This document shows, one piece after another, positions 1-9,488 of a stretch of 64,000 bases of DNA. The notes beneath the pieces are model-generated. The model worked only from the letters and a program-made list of their open reading frames with translations, was not told the DNA's origin and searched no databases. Within the stretch, counting starts at the first letter, position 1, and every line of letters begins with the position of its first letter. The DNA comes from Marilutibacter chinensis (GTDB taxonomy: Bacteria > Pseudomonadota > Gammaproteobacteria > Xanthomonadales > Xanthomonadaceae): positions 62,001-126,000 of the forward strand of contig NZ_JAKJPO010000005.1 in NCBI RefSeq assembly GCF_021725675.1, read 5' to 3'. Both the position numbers and the translations under genes were made by a program.

Positions 1-559
1 GGTGGACCGCGCGGAACATCGCGTCGTGGGTCTTCTCGAGCAGGTTCATCGACTCGGCGGCGTAGAACGCGCGTGCATAGGGCTCCCAGTAGCCGCCGAA
101 CGGCGCCGCCAGCGGAACCACGACGACGTCGGCCGGCTGGCGCGCCTTCCACGCCTTGAACACCGGCTCGAACTGCGCGCAGTGCGGACAGGTGTAGCCG
201 AACACCTCGACCACCTCGATCCTGCCCATCGCCGGCGCGAACGGCTGGCCGCCAGCGATCTCGACATAGTCGGTCCCCAGCACCGGTGCCGGACCCTGCG
301 GCGGGACTACCGGATTGTCGTTCGCGGCGGCTTGCCCGGCCGCTTCGGGGGTGCTGCCGTCGGCGGCAGGCGCTTCGCCGGCCTCGGCGGGCGCCGCCGG
401 TGTGGTTCCTGTGTCCGGAGCCGGAGCGGTGGCGGTCTCGGCCGGAGTGGCGGCAGGGGCGGGCGTCTCGGACGAGCAGGCCGCGAGCGTGGACACGAGC
501 AGCAACAGGGGCAGCAGGCCGGCTCGGATCAGGCCGGTTTGGGTCGGGCGAGAAGTCAT
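1..559 (-). CDS. dsbA: DsbA-family thiol:disulfide oxidoreductase, lipoprotein (partial)
   Basis: Reading starts at the ATG at 559 and runs off the left edge, so the C-terminus is missing. The N-terminus has basic residues, a hydrophobic stretch and a lipobox ending LAAC, giving a lipidated Cys at residue 28. A low-complexity Ala/Pro/Thr linker (about 30-90) follows, then a thioredoxin-fold domain with the active site CPHC at 124-127 in the context FGYTCPHCAQF. The family oxidises cysteine pairs in exported proteins in the periplasm. Anchoring with a 60-residue tether is unusual, as the neighbouring paralogue (724-1389) has an ordinary cleavable signal peptide. Same-strand tandem DsbA genes upstream of a cytochrome c4 gene suggest one envelope redox cluster. 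Family assignment is firm; the division of labour between the two copies is inference. Confidence 0.9.
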   Translation of the reverse strand, partial: MTSRPTQTGLIRAGLLPLLLLVSTLAACSSETPAPAATPAETATAPAPDTGTTPAAPAEAGEAPAADGSTPEAAGQAAANDNPVVPPQGPAPVLGTDYVEIAGGQPFAPAMGRIEVVEVFGYTCPHCAQFEPVFKAWKARQPADVVVVPLAAPFGGYWEPYARAFYAAESMNLLEKTHDAMFRAVH

Positions 560-723
560 CGGGCGTTCTCCGCAACGGGGTATCGGGTGGCGCACGCGGC
601 GTCGGCGATCGATCGCGCGTGCGCCCGGCGTGTGGGAAGGATACCGGCCGTGAACGACGGCCGGGAGGGCAGGGTGGGCAATATCCGTACGCGGTTCAGC
701 GTCGCGGACGCTCGGCGCGTGGC

Positions 724-1389
724 TCAGCGCGCGGCCGCGCGCTCGCGCGCGACCAGCGCGTCGGCGATCCGCAGCACGTCCTCCAGCGAGCGTCCGATGA
801 CCCGGTAGCGGCCATTGACGATCAGGGTCGGAGTGCCTTCGACGCCGCTGCCGATCGCGAACTCGCGGGCCTCCGGCAGCCGTTCCTGTACCTCGCTGGA
901 GGCCATCGCGGCCTTCAGCCGCGCCGCATCCACGCCGAGCGACGCATAGAACGTCGCGATCTCGTCGACGGTCGGGTTGCGCGGCAGCAGCCGTTCGCCG
1001 TGGATCGCGCGGAAGGTCGCGTCGTGAGTACGCGAGAGGCTGTCGAGCTTGCGGGAAGCGAAGAACGCGGCGGCCAGCGCATCGTCCTGTCCCCGTGGCA
1101 GCGGCAGATAGGTCACGCGCACGTCGTTGCGCCTTTCGTGCTTCCAGTTCTCGAGCATCGGTGCGAAATCGGCGCAGTGGTGGCACCAGTAGCCGAACAC
1201 CTCGACCACCTCGACCTTGCCGTCGTCAGGCCCCAGGCGGGTGCCGCCGGGGATCTCGGCATAATCGACGCCGGGCACCAGCGCGGGATCGGCAGCCTTC
1301 GCCGCGTCGGGCATCAGCGCGAGCGTGGCCAGGGCGAGGGCGAACAGCCAGGCGGGCAGGGCGGAGTGGCGGGCGAAGCGTGCAGTCAT
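724..1389 (-). CDS. dsbA: Periplasmic thiol:disulfide interchange protein DsbA
   Basis: A 221-residue protein that introduces disulfide bonds into periplasmic proteins; DsbB would re-oxidise it. The ATG at 1389 is chosen because it places a typical signal peptide first (basic MTARFARHS, a Leu/Ala core, cleavage near AKA-ADP at about residue 32). A longer in-frame reading would add 41 residues with no export signal. The active site is CHHC at 69-72 (context FGYWCHHCADF) and a GTPTLIVNG segment supplies the cis-proline loop. The length fits the family. It is a paralogue of the lipoprotein DsbA at 1-559. It lies downstream of cytochrome c4 on the same strand, with about 245 bp between them, so it probably has its own promoter. 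Confidence 0.94.
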   Translation of the reverse strand: MTARFARHSALPAWLFALALATLALMPDAAKAADPALVPGVDYAEIPGGTRLGPDDGKVEVVEVFGYWCHHCADFAPMLENWKHERRNDVRVTYLPLPRGQDDALAAAFFASRKLDSLSRTHDATFRAIHGERLLPRNPTVDEIATFYASLGVDAARLKAAMASSEVQERLPEAREFAIGSGVEGTPTLIVNGRYRVIGRSLEDVLRIADALVARERAAAR

Positions 1390-1633
1390 CGTGGCGACCT
1401 CGTCATCCAGTGGAAACGGTGATGGAACCCCGTGGCGGAACAGCCCGATGGGCATCCGGCTGCCTGTGCATCCGGCTCGGTGAGGAGCACCGGCGACCAT
1501 ACCGGTCCGCACCAGGCGACAGAAACGAAAACGCCGACCGCGCAGGCGGCCGGCGTGACGTGGCTGGCGGTTTCACCCGGGACCCGGGGTCGGACCCGGG
1601 AAGGCCCGGGAAGTTCCGCGGTCCTGACCGTCG

Positions 1634-2512
1634 TCAGGTCCCGGCGGTACCACCGGCGTCGGTATCCGGCTCCGCCGGTACGGCCTCGGTTGGAGCGGAC
1701 GGTTCGGCCGGCGCCGGTGCGGTCGGCAGCGGGGCTGCCGGGGCGTCGGCCGCGGCGAAGTCGTCGGCGCGCGGGTGCAGACCCTGCAGGTAGCTGGACA
1801 GGGCGCCGATCTCTTCGTCGCTCAGCGACCTGGCGACCGTCGCCATCACGTTGAACAGGTGCGGGTCCTGCTCCTGGGTCACGCCGGCGCGATACTCCTC
1901 GAGGCGGCGCTGGGTGTAGGCGGCCTGCTGGCCGGCGAGCTGCGGGTAGGCGGGGCCGGGGTTGCCGGCGCCGTCCGGGCCGTGGCAGGCCATGCAGGCG
2001 GGAATGCCGCGGGCGCTGTCGCCGCCGAGGAACAGCTTCTCGCCGACCTCGTAGAACTTCATACCCTCGTTCGGACCGCTGGCGATGACGCTGTCGTCGG
2101 CGACGCCGGCACCGGCCTTCTGGTTGGCGTAGTAGGCGCCGATGTCGCGCGCGTCCTGCGCCGACAGCGCGTCGGCGAACGGCTTCATCACCGCGGCCAT
2201 CCCGGTATTGCGCTCGCCGCTCTTGAACAGCGCGATCTGGTGGGCGATGTAGCGCTCGTTCTGGCCGGCCAGGCGCGGATACTGCGGATCGCTCGGGTTG
2301 CCGTCGACGCCGTGGCAGGCCGCGCAGGTGGTGGCCTTGGTCGCGCCGGCTTCCGCGTCGCCCCAGGTGACCTGCTCGGGGGTCGTGGTCAGCGGCGCGG
2401 CTTCCACCGGCTCGCTTTCCGGGATCGGGGTGACCGTGGTCTGGGCATAGGCGACGGCTGCGGCCGCCAGGGCGGCGACGCCGATCATGCCGAGGACGCG
2501 GGCTTGGCTCAT
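1634..2512 (-). CDS. Dihaem cytochrome c4
   Basis: A 292-residue periplasmic electron carrier. The start at 2512 opens a signal peptide (hydrophobic Ala/Val core, cleavage near AYA-QT, about residue 23). Two c-type haem-binding motifs are present, CAACH at 63-67 and CMACH at 173-177, each in a repeated cytochrome domain with the family's PRLAGQ/PQLAGQ segments. The two-domain form is that of cytochrome c4, which passes electrons to terminal oxidases. The last 40 or so residues are Ala/Pro/Glu-rich and probably disordered, longer than in classical c4. It is divergent from engB with about 180 bp between them, and lies upstream of the DsbA genes, which make sense beside a protein exported as a thiol apoprotein. 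Confidence 0.95.
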   Translation of the reverse strand: MSQARVLGMIGVAALAAAAVAYAQTTVTPIPESEPVEAAPLTTTPEQVTWGDAEAGATKATTCAACHGVDGNPSDPQYPRLAGQNERYIAHQIALFKSGERNTGMAAVMKPFADALSAQDARDIGAYYANQKAGAGVADDSVIASGPNEGMKFYEVGEKLFLGGDSARGIPACMACHGPDGAGNPGPAYPQLAGQQAAYTQRRLEEYRAGVTQEQDPHLFNVMATVARSLSDEEIGALSSYLQGLHPRADDFAAADAPAAPLPTAPAPAEPSAPTEAVPAEPDTDAGGTAGT

Positions 2513-2689
2513 CAGGCTGGGCTCCGAACTTTCTTTGAGTGGCGGGCAAAACGCACGCCGGAACCGTGGAATTATCGTCGCCGGCCATGGACGGGTCAAC
2601 GCGGGCCCTGCGATGCGGCCGTTGCGACGGGCCTGCCGGGAGTGCGTCTCGACCGCCGGCGGCGGCCGATCGACGCGGCATGCGATGCT

Positions 2690-3367
2690 ATGGAGATGGC
2701 CCATCCCTCCGCCCCCAAGCCCGAGACGCCCGCGAAGCCGGTCGCCAAGCCGGTCCACAGACCAGCCAACCCGCTGGCCCGCGCCCAGTACCTGCTCGCC
2801 GCGCACACCCCGGCCCAACTGCCGCCCGACGGCGGTTTCGAGGTCGCCTTCGCCGGCCGCTCCAACGCCGGCAAGTCGACGGCGCTCAATGCGCTGTGCC
2901 AGCAGAATGCGCTGGCGCGGGTGTCGAAGACGCCGGGCCGCACCCAGCAACTGGTCTATTTCAGCATTCCGCCGGCCAGCGACCGCTACCTGGTCGACCT
3001 GCCCGGCTACGGCTACGCGAAGGTGCCCAAGGACCTGCAGGCGCACTGGCAGGCGTTCATCGATGGCTATTTCCGCACCCGCCAGGCGCTGAAGGGGCTG
3101 GTCGTGGTGATGGACATCCGCCATCCGATGAAGGACTACGACCGGCAGATGCTCGGTTACGCGGTCAGCCGCGGACTGCCCGCGCATGCGCTGCTGACCA
3201 AGGCCGACAAGCTCGGCCGCGGCCAGCAGGCGAAGTCGATGCTGGCGGTGCGCAAGGAGTTGCAGTCCGCGTTCGGCGACAGCGTCGGCGTGCAGGTGTT
3301 CTCCGGCGCCGCACGGCTCGGTGTCGACGAGGCGCGCGGCGTGGTCAGCCGCTGGCTGCAGCTCTGA
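2690..3367 (+). CDS. engB: Ribosome biogenesis GTP-binding protein EngB (YihA/YsxC)
   Basis: A 225-residue cytoplasmic GTPase of the TrmE-Era-EngA-EngB group, needed for large ribosomal subunit assembly. Visible motifs: G1 GRSNAGKST (about 56-64), G2 region SKTPGRTQ, G3 DLPGYG, G4 TKADK and G5-like SGAA. The Lys/Pro-rich leader of about 25 residues is longer than the E. coli form. Two ATGs compete, at 2690 and 2696; neither has a clear Shine-Dalgarno, so the start is uncertain by two residues. It is divergent from cytochrome c4. Family identity is unambiguous. Confidence 0.95.
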   Translation: MEMAHPSAPKPETPAKPVAKPVHRPANPLARAQYLLAAHTPAQLPPDGGFEVAFAGRSNAGKSTALNALCQQNALARVSKTPGRTQQLVYFSIPPASDRYLVDLPGYGYAKVPKDLQAHWQAFIDGYFRTRQALKGLVVVMDIRHPMKDYDRQMLGYAVSRGLPAHALLTKADKLGRGQQAKSMLAVRKELQSAFGDSVGVQVFSGAARLGVDEARGVVSRWLQL

Positions 3368-3430
3368 GCCGCTGCCCGGTAATCCCCGCGGGACGGGGGT
3401 TCCGTGCCAGCCGCTCGTTGTGGCCCGGAC

Positions 3431-4003
3431 TCACAAGGGCCTGACGTAGATCTGGAACGCGAGATCGCGCACGCCGCCGGTATCGAACAGCTCGATCCAG
3501 CCGGGCGGGTTGCCGTCGGCGATGAACCAGCCCTGGCCGCCGCCGTAGCTGCTGCCGTTGGGGCCGGGGTACACGCCGCAGTCGCCGTCCTTCGCGGTCA
3601 GGGTGAAGGCGTACTGGCCGGGGCCGAGCTTCGCCGGCGAGGTGAACTCGATCATCCGCATGCCGATCGCCGGCGTCGGCACCGACGTGAACACGTGACC
3701 CGGCACGGCCTCGTATGCGAGCACGCTGCCGTTCGGCGCGCCGGCACTGGTCTTCTCGATGGTCACGTGCACGACGGCCTTGGGCTGGCAGCTGATCGGC
3801 ACCATCACGTGACTCAGATAGCCCTTGCGGTACAGCGTGAACGACTGCGCCAGCTGCTGCGAGACCGAGCCGCCGAGCGCGAGGGTGGTGCCGGCGTCGA
3901 TGCCGGGCTGCTCGGCATCGACTTCCGGTGGGGGCGCGGCGAGTGCCGGCACGGCGGCAAGCGCGGCGGCGAGCGCGCCGCTGACGACGATGCGGATGGA
4001 CAT
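3431..4003 (-). CDS. Secreted protein of unknown function
   Basis: 190 residues, not assigned to a named family. The ATG at 4003 is supported by a GGAGGA ribosome binding site 8 nt upstream and by a signal peptide (MSIRIVVSG, Ala/Leu core, cleavage near ALA-AP at about residue 23). The mature part reads as a beta-rich domain: alternating hydrophobic strands, a SFTLYRKGYLSHV segment, and a Gly-rich C-terminal stretch followed by IELFDTGGVRDLAFQIYV. Two cysteines (SCQP and DCGV) could form a disulfide, fitting the DsbA genes nearby. The fold may be a jelly-roll carbohydrate- or protein-binding domain, but that is a guess. It stands alone between engB and gshA. Confidence 0.75.
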   Translation of the reverse strand: MSIRIVVSGALAAALAAVPALAAPPPEVDAEQPGIDAGTTLALGGSVSQQLAQSFTLYRKGYLSHVMVPISCQPKAVVHVTIEKTSAGAPNGSVLAYEAVPGHVFTSVPTPAIGMRMIEFTSPAKLGPGQYAFTLTAKDGDCGVYPGPNGSSYGGGQGWFIADGNPPGWIELFDTGGVRDLAFQIYVRPL

Positions 4004-4277
4004 GCGGTGGATCCTCCATGAAGGCTGCAGGCGGGCCCTGCAGATAAAGAAGCACGTAAAGTCCGGCCCACAGGTGCCATCGATCGCCCGCCCGTGGGCT
4101 TCAGTGTTCCGTGCGCCGCGCTTGTCGGCCCCAATGCCCCCGCTACACTGCGCCAGGTGCGCATCCCCGCAGGATGCGGCATTGCCGTCCGGAGCACCGC
4201 GCCGCGGTACCGGCGTTCCGCCCATCCGTGGCGCCCGCGGCAGCGGCCGCCCGCGCGTTCTCCCGTCCGAGGTGCAA

Positions 4278-5642
4278 GTGTCCGGTCCCAGCAACGTCAA
4301 GGATGTCGCCGTCGAGAGCCGCCGCGACCTGCTGGAGTTCCTCAGCGGCGGCACCCGCCCCGTGGACGACTGGAAGATCGGCACCGAGCACGAGAAATTC
4401 GGTTTCCGCAGCGACGACCTGCGGCCGCCGGAGTTCGATGGCGAGCGTGGCATCGAAGCGTTGCTGAAGGGGCTGGTGCAGTTCGGCTGGGAGCCGGTGA
4501 AGGAAGGCGACCGGGTCATCGCGCTTTCGCGCGACGGCGCGTCGGTGTCGCTCGAACCGGCCGGCCAGCTCGAACTGTCCGGCGCGCCGCTCGACAACCT
4601 GCACCAGACCTGCCGCGAGGCCAGCACCCACCTGCGCGAGGTGCGCGCGGTCGCCGAGCCCATGGGCCTTGGCTTCCTCGGCATGGGCTTCCAGCCCAAG
4701 TGGCGCCGCGATGAGATGCCGTGGATGCCGAAGGGCCGCTACAAGATCATGCGCGAGTACATGCCGAAGGTCGGCTCGCTCGGCCTCGACATGATGACCC
4801 GCACCAGCACCGTGCAGGTCAACCTCGACGTCGCCGACGAGGCCGACATGGTGAAGAAGTTCCGCGTGTCGCTGGCGCTGCAGTCGGTGGCCACCGCGCT
4901 GTTCGCCGACTCGCCGTTCACCGAGGGCAAGCCCAACGGCTTTCTCAGCTACCGCTCGCATATCTGGACCGACACCGACCCGGACCGCACCGGTCTGCTC
5001 GACTTCGTGTTCGAGGACGGCTTCGGCTACGAGCGTTATGTCGACTACCTGCTCGACGTGCCGATGTACTTCGTCTACCGCGAAGGCAAGTACATCGACG
5101 CCAGCGGGCAGTCGTTCCGAGATTTCCTCGACGGCAGGCTGCCCGCGTACCCGGGTCAGCGCCCGCTGCTGCGCGACTGGGCCGACCACAGCACCACCGC
5201 CTTCCCCGAGGTGCGGCTGAAGAAGTACCTGGAGATGCGCGGCGCCGACTCGGGGCCGTGGAACCGGATCTGCGCGCTGCCGGCGTTCTGGGTCGGGCTG
5301 CTGTACGACGCCACCGCGCTCGACGCGGCCTGGGACCTGGTCAGGGACTTCAGCCTGGAGGAACTGCAGGCGCTGCGCGACGGCGTGCCGAAACACGCCT
5401 TCAAGCTGCCATTCCGTGGCGGCACCGTGCTCGATCTTGCACGGCGCGCGCTGGAAATCTCCGCGCATGGCCTGAAGCGACGCGCGAACGTCAACCCCAG
5501 CGGTGCCGACGAAACCGTCTACCTCGAACCGTTGATGGAGTTCACCGAAGCCGGCATCACGCCGGCCGAGCGCAAGCTGGAACTGTTCCACGGCGTCTGG
5601 AACGGCAGCGTGGATCCGGTATTCCGCGAGTTCGCCTACTGA
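4278..5642 (+). CDS. gshA: Glutamate-cysteine ligase, plant/proteobacterial type (GCS2 family)
   Basis: Catalyses ATP-dependent joining of glutamate and cysteine, the first step of glutathione synthesis. The start is the GTG at 4278, giving MSGPSNVKD: a GAGG site lies 5 nt upstream, and no ATG fits. Another GTG six bases earlier is possible. The product is 454 residues. Hallmarks of the plant-like family are present: IGTEHEKFGF near the N-terminus, the SLEPAGQLELSG nucleotide/glutamate-binding segment, the MMTRTSTVQVNLD segment, and the C-terminal NPSGADE and FHGVWNGSVDPVF blocks. Such enzymes replace the enteric GshA type in xanthomonads. The frm genes at 12-14.5 kb depend on glutathione, so the two loci are linked functionally though not in an operon. 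Confidence 0.93.
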   Translation: MSGPSNVKDVAVESRRDLLEFLSGGTRPVDDWKIGTEHEKFGFRSDDLRPPEFDGERGIEALLKGLVQFGWEPVKEGDRVIALSRDGASVSLEPAGQLELSGAPLDNLHQTCREASTHLREVRAVAEPMGLGFLGMGFQPKWRRDEMPWMPKGRYKIMREYMPKVGSLGLDMMTRTSTVQVNLDVADEADMVKKFRVSLALQSVATALFADSPFTEGKPNGFLSYRSHIWTDTDPDRTGLLDFVFEDGFGYERYVDYLLDVPMYFVYREGKYIDASGQSFRDFLDGRLPAYPGQRPLLRDWADHSTTAFPEVRLKKYLEMRGADSGPWNRICALPAFWVGLLYDATALDAAWDLVRDFSLEELQALRDGVPKHAFKLPFRGGTVLDLARRALEISAHGLKRRANVNPSGADETVYLEPLMEFTEAGITPAERKLELFHGVWNGSVDPVFREFAY

Positions 5643-5833
5643 AGTCCCCGCACGGACGGCGCGGTCGTGGCCGTCGTGCGCGAAGCATGGACGCAAGGGC
5701 CGCACGGCGCGAGGGCTGCCTGCCGGCGCGTACGGCGTTTCGCGGAGCCGCGCGCGGTGTCGCCGCCGTTGCCGTTACGCATCGAACCTGCAACGCCCGG
5801 GATCGATCGGGCGCCGGTGGCGCCCGTCGATGA

Positions 5834-6592
5834 TCAGGCGATGGCCGGCACCCGCTTGAGCGCCTGCCGGATCCGGACCAGGTACGGCTTCTGCAGCTTG
5901 CGGGCGTAGCCGGGCAGACGGCCGGCACGCGCCAGCGCGGCTTCGCCGACCTCGGTCGCCTGTGCGGTCTCGTCCCATTCGAGCAACTGTTCGACGTAGC
6001 AGGCGACGGCCTCGTAGCTGCTGCTGTAGCCGACCAGGGTCTCGAACTCCTCGCGGGCCTTGTCGCGCTCGCCAGTCGCGGCGACCGCCCGCGCATAGGT
6101 CAGGTGCCCATCCAGCGAGCGGTAGTCGGGACGGGCGGCGATCAGCCGGTCGAGCAGTTCGCGGGCCTCGGACGCGTGCCCCGACTCCAGCTGGGCGCGG
6201 GCCAGCTTGACTTGGATGTCCGGATCGTCGGCATGGATGCCGCGCAGCGCGGCCTGGTAGTGGGGGATGGCTTCCGATGCGCGGCCGCAGTCGAGCAGTG
6301 CGTCGCCCAGGCGCATCCGGCTGTCGGTGGTCGGGCTGTCGTCGAACGCCGCCCTCGCCAGTCGCAGCTCGCGTTCGGGGTCGATCACCTGGCGCACGCC
6401 GCGTTGCAGCGCGCGGGCCTGCGGCGAGTGCCGTTGCTCCGGCAGCCAGATCGCGAGCGCGTACACGACGCTGCCCAGCAGCGGGAACATGAAGAGGATG
6501 ATCAGCCAGTAGCGGTCCTGGCCGCTGCGGACGGCGTGGATCGCGAAGAGCACGGCAACGACGACGTGCAGGCCAAGGCCCAGGTACGGCAT
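5834..6592 (-). CDS. Tetratricopeptide-repeat membrane protein
   Basis: 252 residues. The N-terminus (about 1-50) has two membrane segments, LGLHVVVAVLFAIHAV and WLIILFMFPLLGSVVYAL, resembling the short PLDc_N-type domain that anchors small envelope proteins. The remaining 200 residues are helical tetratricopeptide repeats with typical alternating A/L/Y positions (GDALLDCGRASEAIPHYQ and KLARAQLESGHASEA are clear units). TPR proteins act as protein-protein scaffolds; no partner is indicated here. The ATG at 6592 is chosen because it begins directly at the membrane segment; a frame extending further upstream is GC-driven. It is divergent from ppc with about 135 bp between them. Confidence 0.8.
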   Translation of the reverse strand: MPYLGLGLHVVVAVLFAIHAVRSGQDRYWLIILFMFPLLGSVVYALAIWLPEQRHSPQARALQRGVRQVIDPERELRLARAAFDDSPTTDSRMRLGDALLDCGRASEAIPHYQAALRGIHADDPDIQVKLARAQLESGHASEARELLDRLIAARPDYRSLDGHLTYARAVAATGERDKAREEFETLVGYSSSYEAVACYVEQLLEWDETAQATEVGEAALARAGRLPGYARKLQKPYLVRIRQALKRVPAIA

Positions 6593-6726
6593 GCGGTCAT
6601 TCCAATCCGGAAGCGGGCGATAGTGTGTGCCGCTGCGCCGGGGCTTGCAAAGCCTGCGTGCGGGCCGGGAGTGGTTGCGGACGCAACCGATGCGCATGCG
6701 ATGTTGCGGTGCGGTACGCTCGGCGG

Positions 6727-9480
6727 ATGAGCGAAGCCCGTCCCCTGTACGCCGAGTCGTCCGAAGAACCGTTGCGGATCGTTGAATTCGCACCCACCGA
6801 TGCATTGCTGCGCGAGGACGTGAAAACCCTTGGCGCGCTGGTCGGCGAGATCCTGGCCGAGCAACGCGGAGATGTGTTCCTCGCCGACGTCGAGGCGTTG
6901 CGCCGGACCGCGATCCGCCGCCGCGAGGCGGGCGCGCCGGTCGACGAGCTGGCCGGCGCGTTGTCCGGCATCGAACTGTCCCAGGCCAGCGACCTGGTGC
7001 GTGCGTTCGCAACCTATTTCCAGGCGGTCAACCTCGCCGAGCGTGTGCACCGGATCCGCCGCCGGCGCGATTACGAGCGCCGCGGCGCCAGCCCGCAGCC
7101 GGGCAGCCTGCGCGACGTGCTCGGCGGCCTGGCCCGCCAGGGCGTCAGCGCCGAGGAACTGCTCGAGCTGCTGCCGCGCCTGCGCATCGAGCCGGTGTTC
7201 ACCGCGCATCCGACCGAGGCCGTGCGCCGCGCGCTGCTGGAGAAGGAACGCCAGATCGTCGCCTGCCTGGTCGACGACATCGACCGTGGCCTGACTCCGG
7301 CCGAGCGCCGTGCCGACCGCGAACGCATCCGCCTGGCGCTGACCGCGAGCTGGCAGACCGCCGAGACCCCGAGCGCCAAGCCCAGCGTCGCCGACGAGTT
7401 CGAGCACGTCGGCTTCTACCTGTCGGAGGTGCTGTACAAGGTGCTGCCGGTGTTCCACGAGGCGTTCGACGAGGCGCTGCGCGAAAGCTATGGCGTCGAG
7501 GATGCGTTGCCGCCGCTGCTGGGCTTCGGTACCTGGGTCGGCGGCGACATGGACGGCAACCCGAACGTCGGTGCCGACACCGTCGTCGCCTCGCTGGTCG
7601 GCCAGCGCGGACTGGTGCTGGCGGCGTACCGGCGCGACCTGGCCTCGCTCGGCGAACTGCTCAGCCAGTCGCTGCACCGGGTAGCGATCGACGCCGCGGT
7701 GCTGGAGCGGCTGGAGGCCTACCGCAGGCTGCTGCCGCTGGCGGCCGAACGCCTGCGCCCGCGCCATGCCGACATGCCGTACCGCAACCTGCTCGCGCTG
7801 ATGATCGAGCGCATCGAACTGACACTGAAGGAGGCACCGGGCGGCTACGAGGACGCGGCGAGCTTCCTCGCCGACGTCGAGGCGATCGAGGCCAGCCTGG
7901 CCGCGAACGGCGGCCAGCACGCCGGCCTGTTCGCGGTGCGGCGCCTGCGCCGGCGCGTGCAGTGCTTCGGTTTCCACCTGGCCACGCTCGACCTGCGCCA
8001 GGACTCGGCCGTGCACGATGCCGCACTGGCGGCGCTGTTCGACGACCCGCAGTGGGCGCAGCGCTCGCCCGGCGTGCGCGCCGTCCGCCTGCACGGCATC
8101 GTCGACGGCAGTGTCGAGACGCCGGCGGTCGAGCCCGGGCCGGCGGCCTCGGTGCTGGCGGTGTTCCGTGCCGTCGCCGAGTTGCGGCCGCGCTTCGGCG
8201 AGCGCGCGTTCGGCCCCTACATCATCAGCATGAGCCGAAGCGCCGCCGACGCGCTGGCGGTGCTGGCGCTGGCGCGGGTCGCCAAGTGCACCGACGCCGC
8301 CGGCGAAGTGCCGCTGGACGTCGCGCCGCTGTTCGAGACCGTCGACGACCTCGCCGCCGCCCCCGCCACCCTCGAGGCGTTGTTCGCCGACCCGCTGTAC
8401 CGCGCCCACCTGGCCGCGCGCGGCAACCGCCAGATGGTGATGCTCGGCTATTCCGACAGCGCCAAGGACGGCGGCATCGTCGCCTCGCGCTGGGCGCTGC
8501 AGCAGACCCAGATCGCGCTGACGCAGCTCGCCCACGACAGCGGCATCCGGATCGCGTTCTTCCACGGCCGCGGCGGATCGATCAGCCGCGGCGGCGGCAA
8601 GACCGAGCGCGCGGTGATCGCCGCGCCGCGCGGCTCGGTCGACGGCAACCTGCGCCTGACCGAGCAGGGCGAGGTGATCCACCGCAAGTACGGCATCCGC
8701 GCGATCGCGCTGCGCAACCTCGAACAGACCACCGGCGCGGTGCTGCGCGCGACCCTGCGCCCGCGGCCGCCGGAACCGCGCGAGGCCGGCTGGCGGAAGA
8801 TCGCCACGCAGCTCGCCGGCGACGCCCGCGCGCACTACCGGGCGCTGGTCCATGAACATCCGGACTTCCCCGCCTACTTCCGCGCGGCGACCCCGATCGA
8901 CGTGATCGAGCGGCTGCGGATCGGCTCGCGCCCGGCCAAGCGCGCCAGCGGCGGTGGCGCGCCGGGCATCGGTTCGTTGCGGGCGATCCCGTGGGTGTTC
9001 GCCTGGGCGCAGAACCGCTGCGGCCTGACCGCCTGGTACGGCGTCGGCACCGCGCTGCGCAATGCGCTCGACGCGCACGGCCGCGACGCGCTGGCGGAAA
9101 TGGCCCGCGACTGGCCGTTTTTCGGCACCCTCGTCGACGACGTCGAGATGGTGCTGGCCAAGTCCGACCCGGCGATCTTCGAACGCTACTCGCGCCTGGC
9201 CGGCGACCTGCACGCGACGATGCACCCCGGCATCGCGGAGGAGTTCGAGCGCACCCGCGACGCGGTCCTTGCGATCAAGGGCGAGTCCGACCTGCTCGCC
9301 CACGACCACCGCCTGCGCCAGTCGATCCGCCTGCGCAACCCCTACGTCGACCCGATCAGCCTGCTGCAGGTCGACCTGCTCGCCCGCTGGCGCGAAGCCG
9401 GCAGCCCCGACGACGAACGCCTGCGCGCGCTGGTGGCGACCGTCAACGGGATTGCGGCGGGGATCCAGAACACGGGGTGA
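6727..9480 (+). CDS. ppc: Phosphoenolpyruvate carboxylase
   Basis: 917 residues, the usual length. Converts PEP and bicarbonate to oxaloacetate, refilling the TCA cycle. Signature blocks: FTAHPTE with catalytic His at about 161, GGDMDGNPNV in the first half, GYSDSAKDGG, the glycine loop FHGRGGSISRGGG (about 612-624), GIGSLRAIPWVFAWAQNR, and the conserved C-terminal QNTG ending. The start at 6727 (MSEARPLY) fits homologues. It has no operon partner; the next gene is on the opposite strand. Together with the malic enzyme at 49307-51592 it gives the window both arms of PEP/pyruvate-C4 acid exchange. Confidence 0.97.
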   Translation: MSEARPLYAESSEEPLRIVEFAPTDALLREDVKTLGALVGEILAEQRGDVFLADVEALRRTAIRRREAGAPVDELAGALSGIELSQASDLVRAFATYFQAVNLAERVHRIRRRRDYERRGASPQPGSLRDVLGGLARQGVSAEELLELLPRLRIEPVFTAHPTEAVRRALLEKERQIVACLVDDIDRGLTPAERRADRERIRLALTASWQTAETPSAKPSVADEFEHVGFYLSEVLYKVLPVFHEAFDEALRESYGVEDALPPLLGFGTWVGGDMDGNPNVGADTVVASLVGQRGLVLAAYRRDLASLGELLSQSLHRVAIDAAVLERLEAYRRLLPLAAERLRPRHADMPYRNLLALMIERIELTLKEAPGGYEDAASFLADVEAIEASLAANGGQHAGLFAVRRLRRRVQCFGFHLATLDLRQDSAVHDAALAALFDDPQWAQRSPGVRAVRLHGIVDGSVETPAVEPGPAASVLAVFRAVAELRPRFGERAFGPYIISMSRSAADALAVLALARVAKCTDAAGEVPLDVAPLFETVDDLAAAPATLEALFADPLYRAHLAARGNRQMVMLGYSDSAKDGGIVASRWALQQTQIALTQLAHDSGIRIAFFHGRGGSISRGGGKTERAVIAAPRGSVDGNLRLTEQGEVIHRKYGIRAIALRNLEQTTGAVLRATLRPRPPEPREAGWRKIATQLAGDARAHYRALVHEHPDFPAYFRAATPIDVIERLRIGSRPAKRASGGGAPGIGSLRAIPWVFAWAQNRCGLTAWYGVGTALRNALDAHGRDALAEMARDWPFFGTLVDDVEMVLAKSDPAIFERYSRLAGDLHATMHPGIAEEFERTRDAVLAIKGESDLLAHDHRLRQSIRLRNPYVDPISLLQVDLLARWREAGSPDDERLRALVATVNGIAAGIQNTG

Positions 9481-9488
9481 GGACGACG

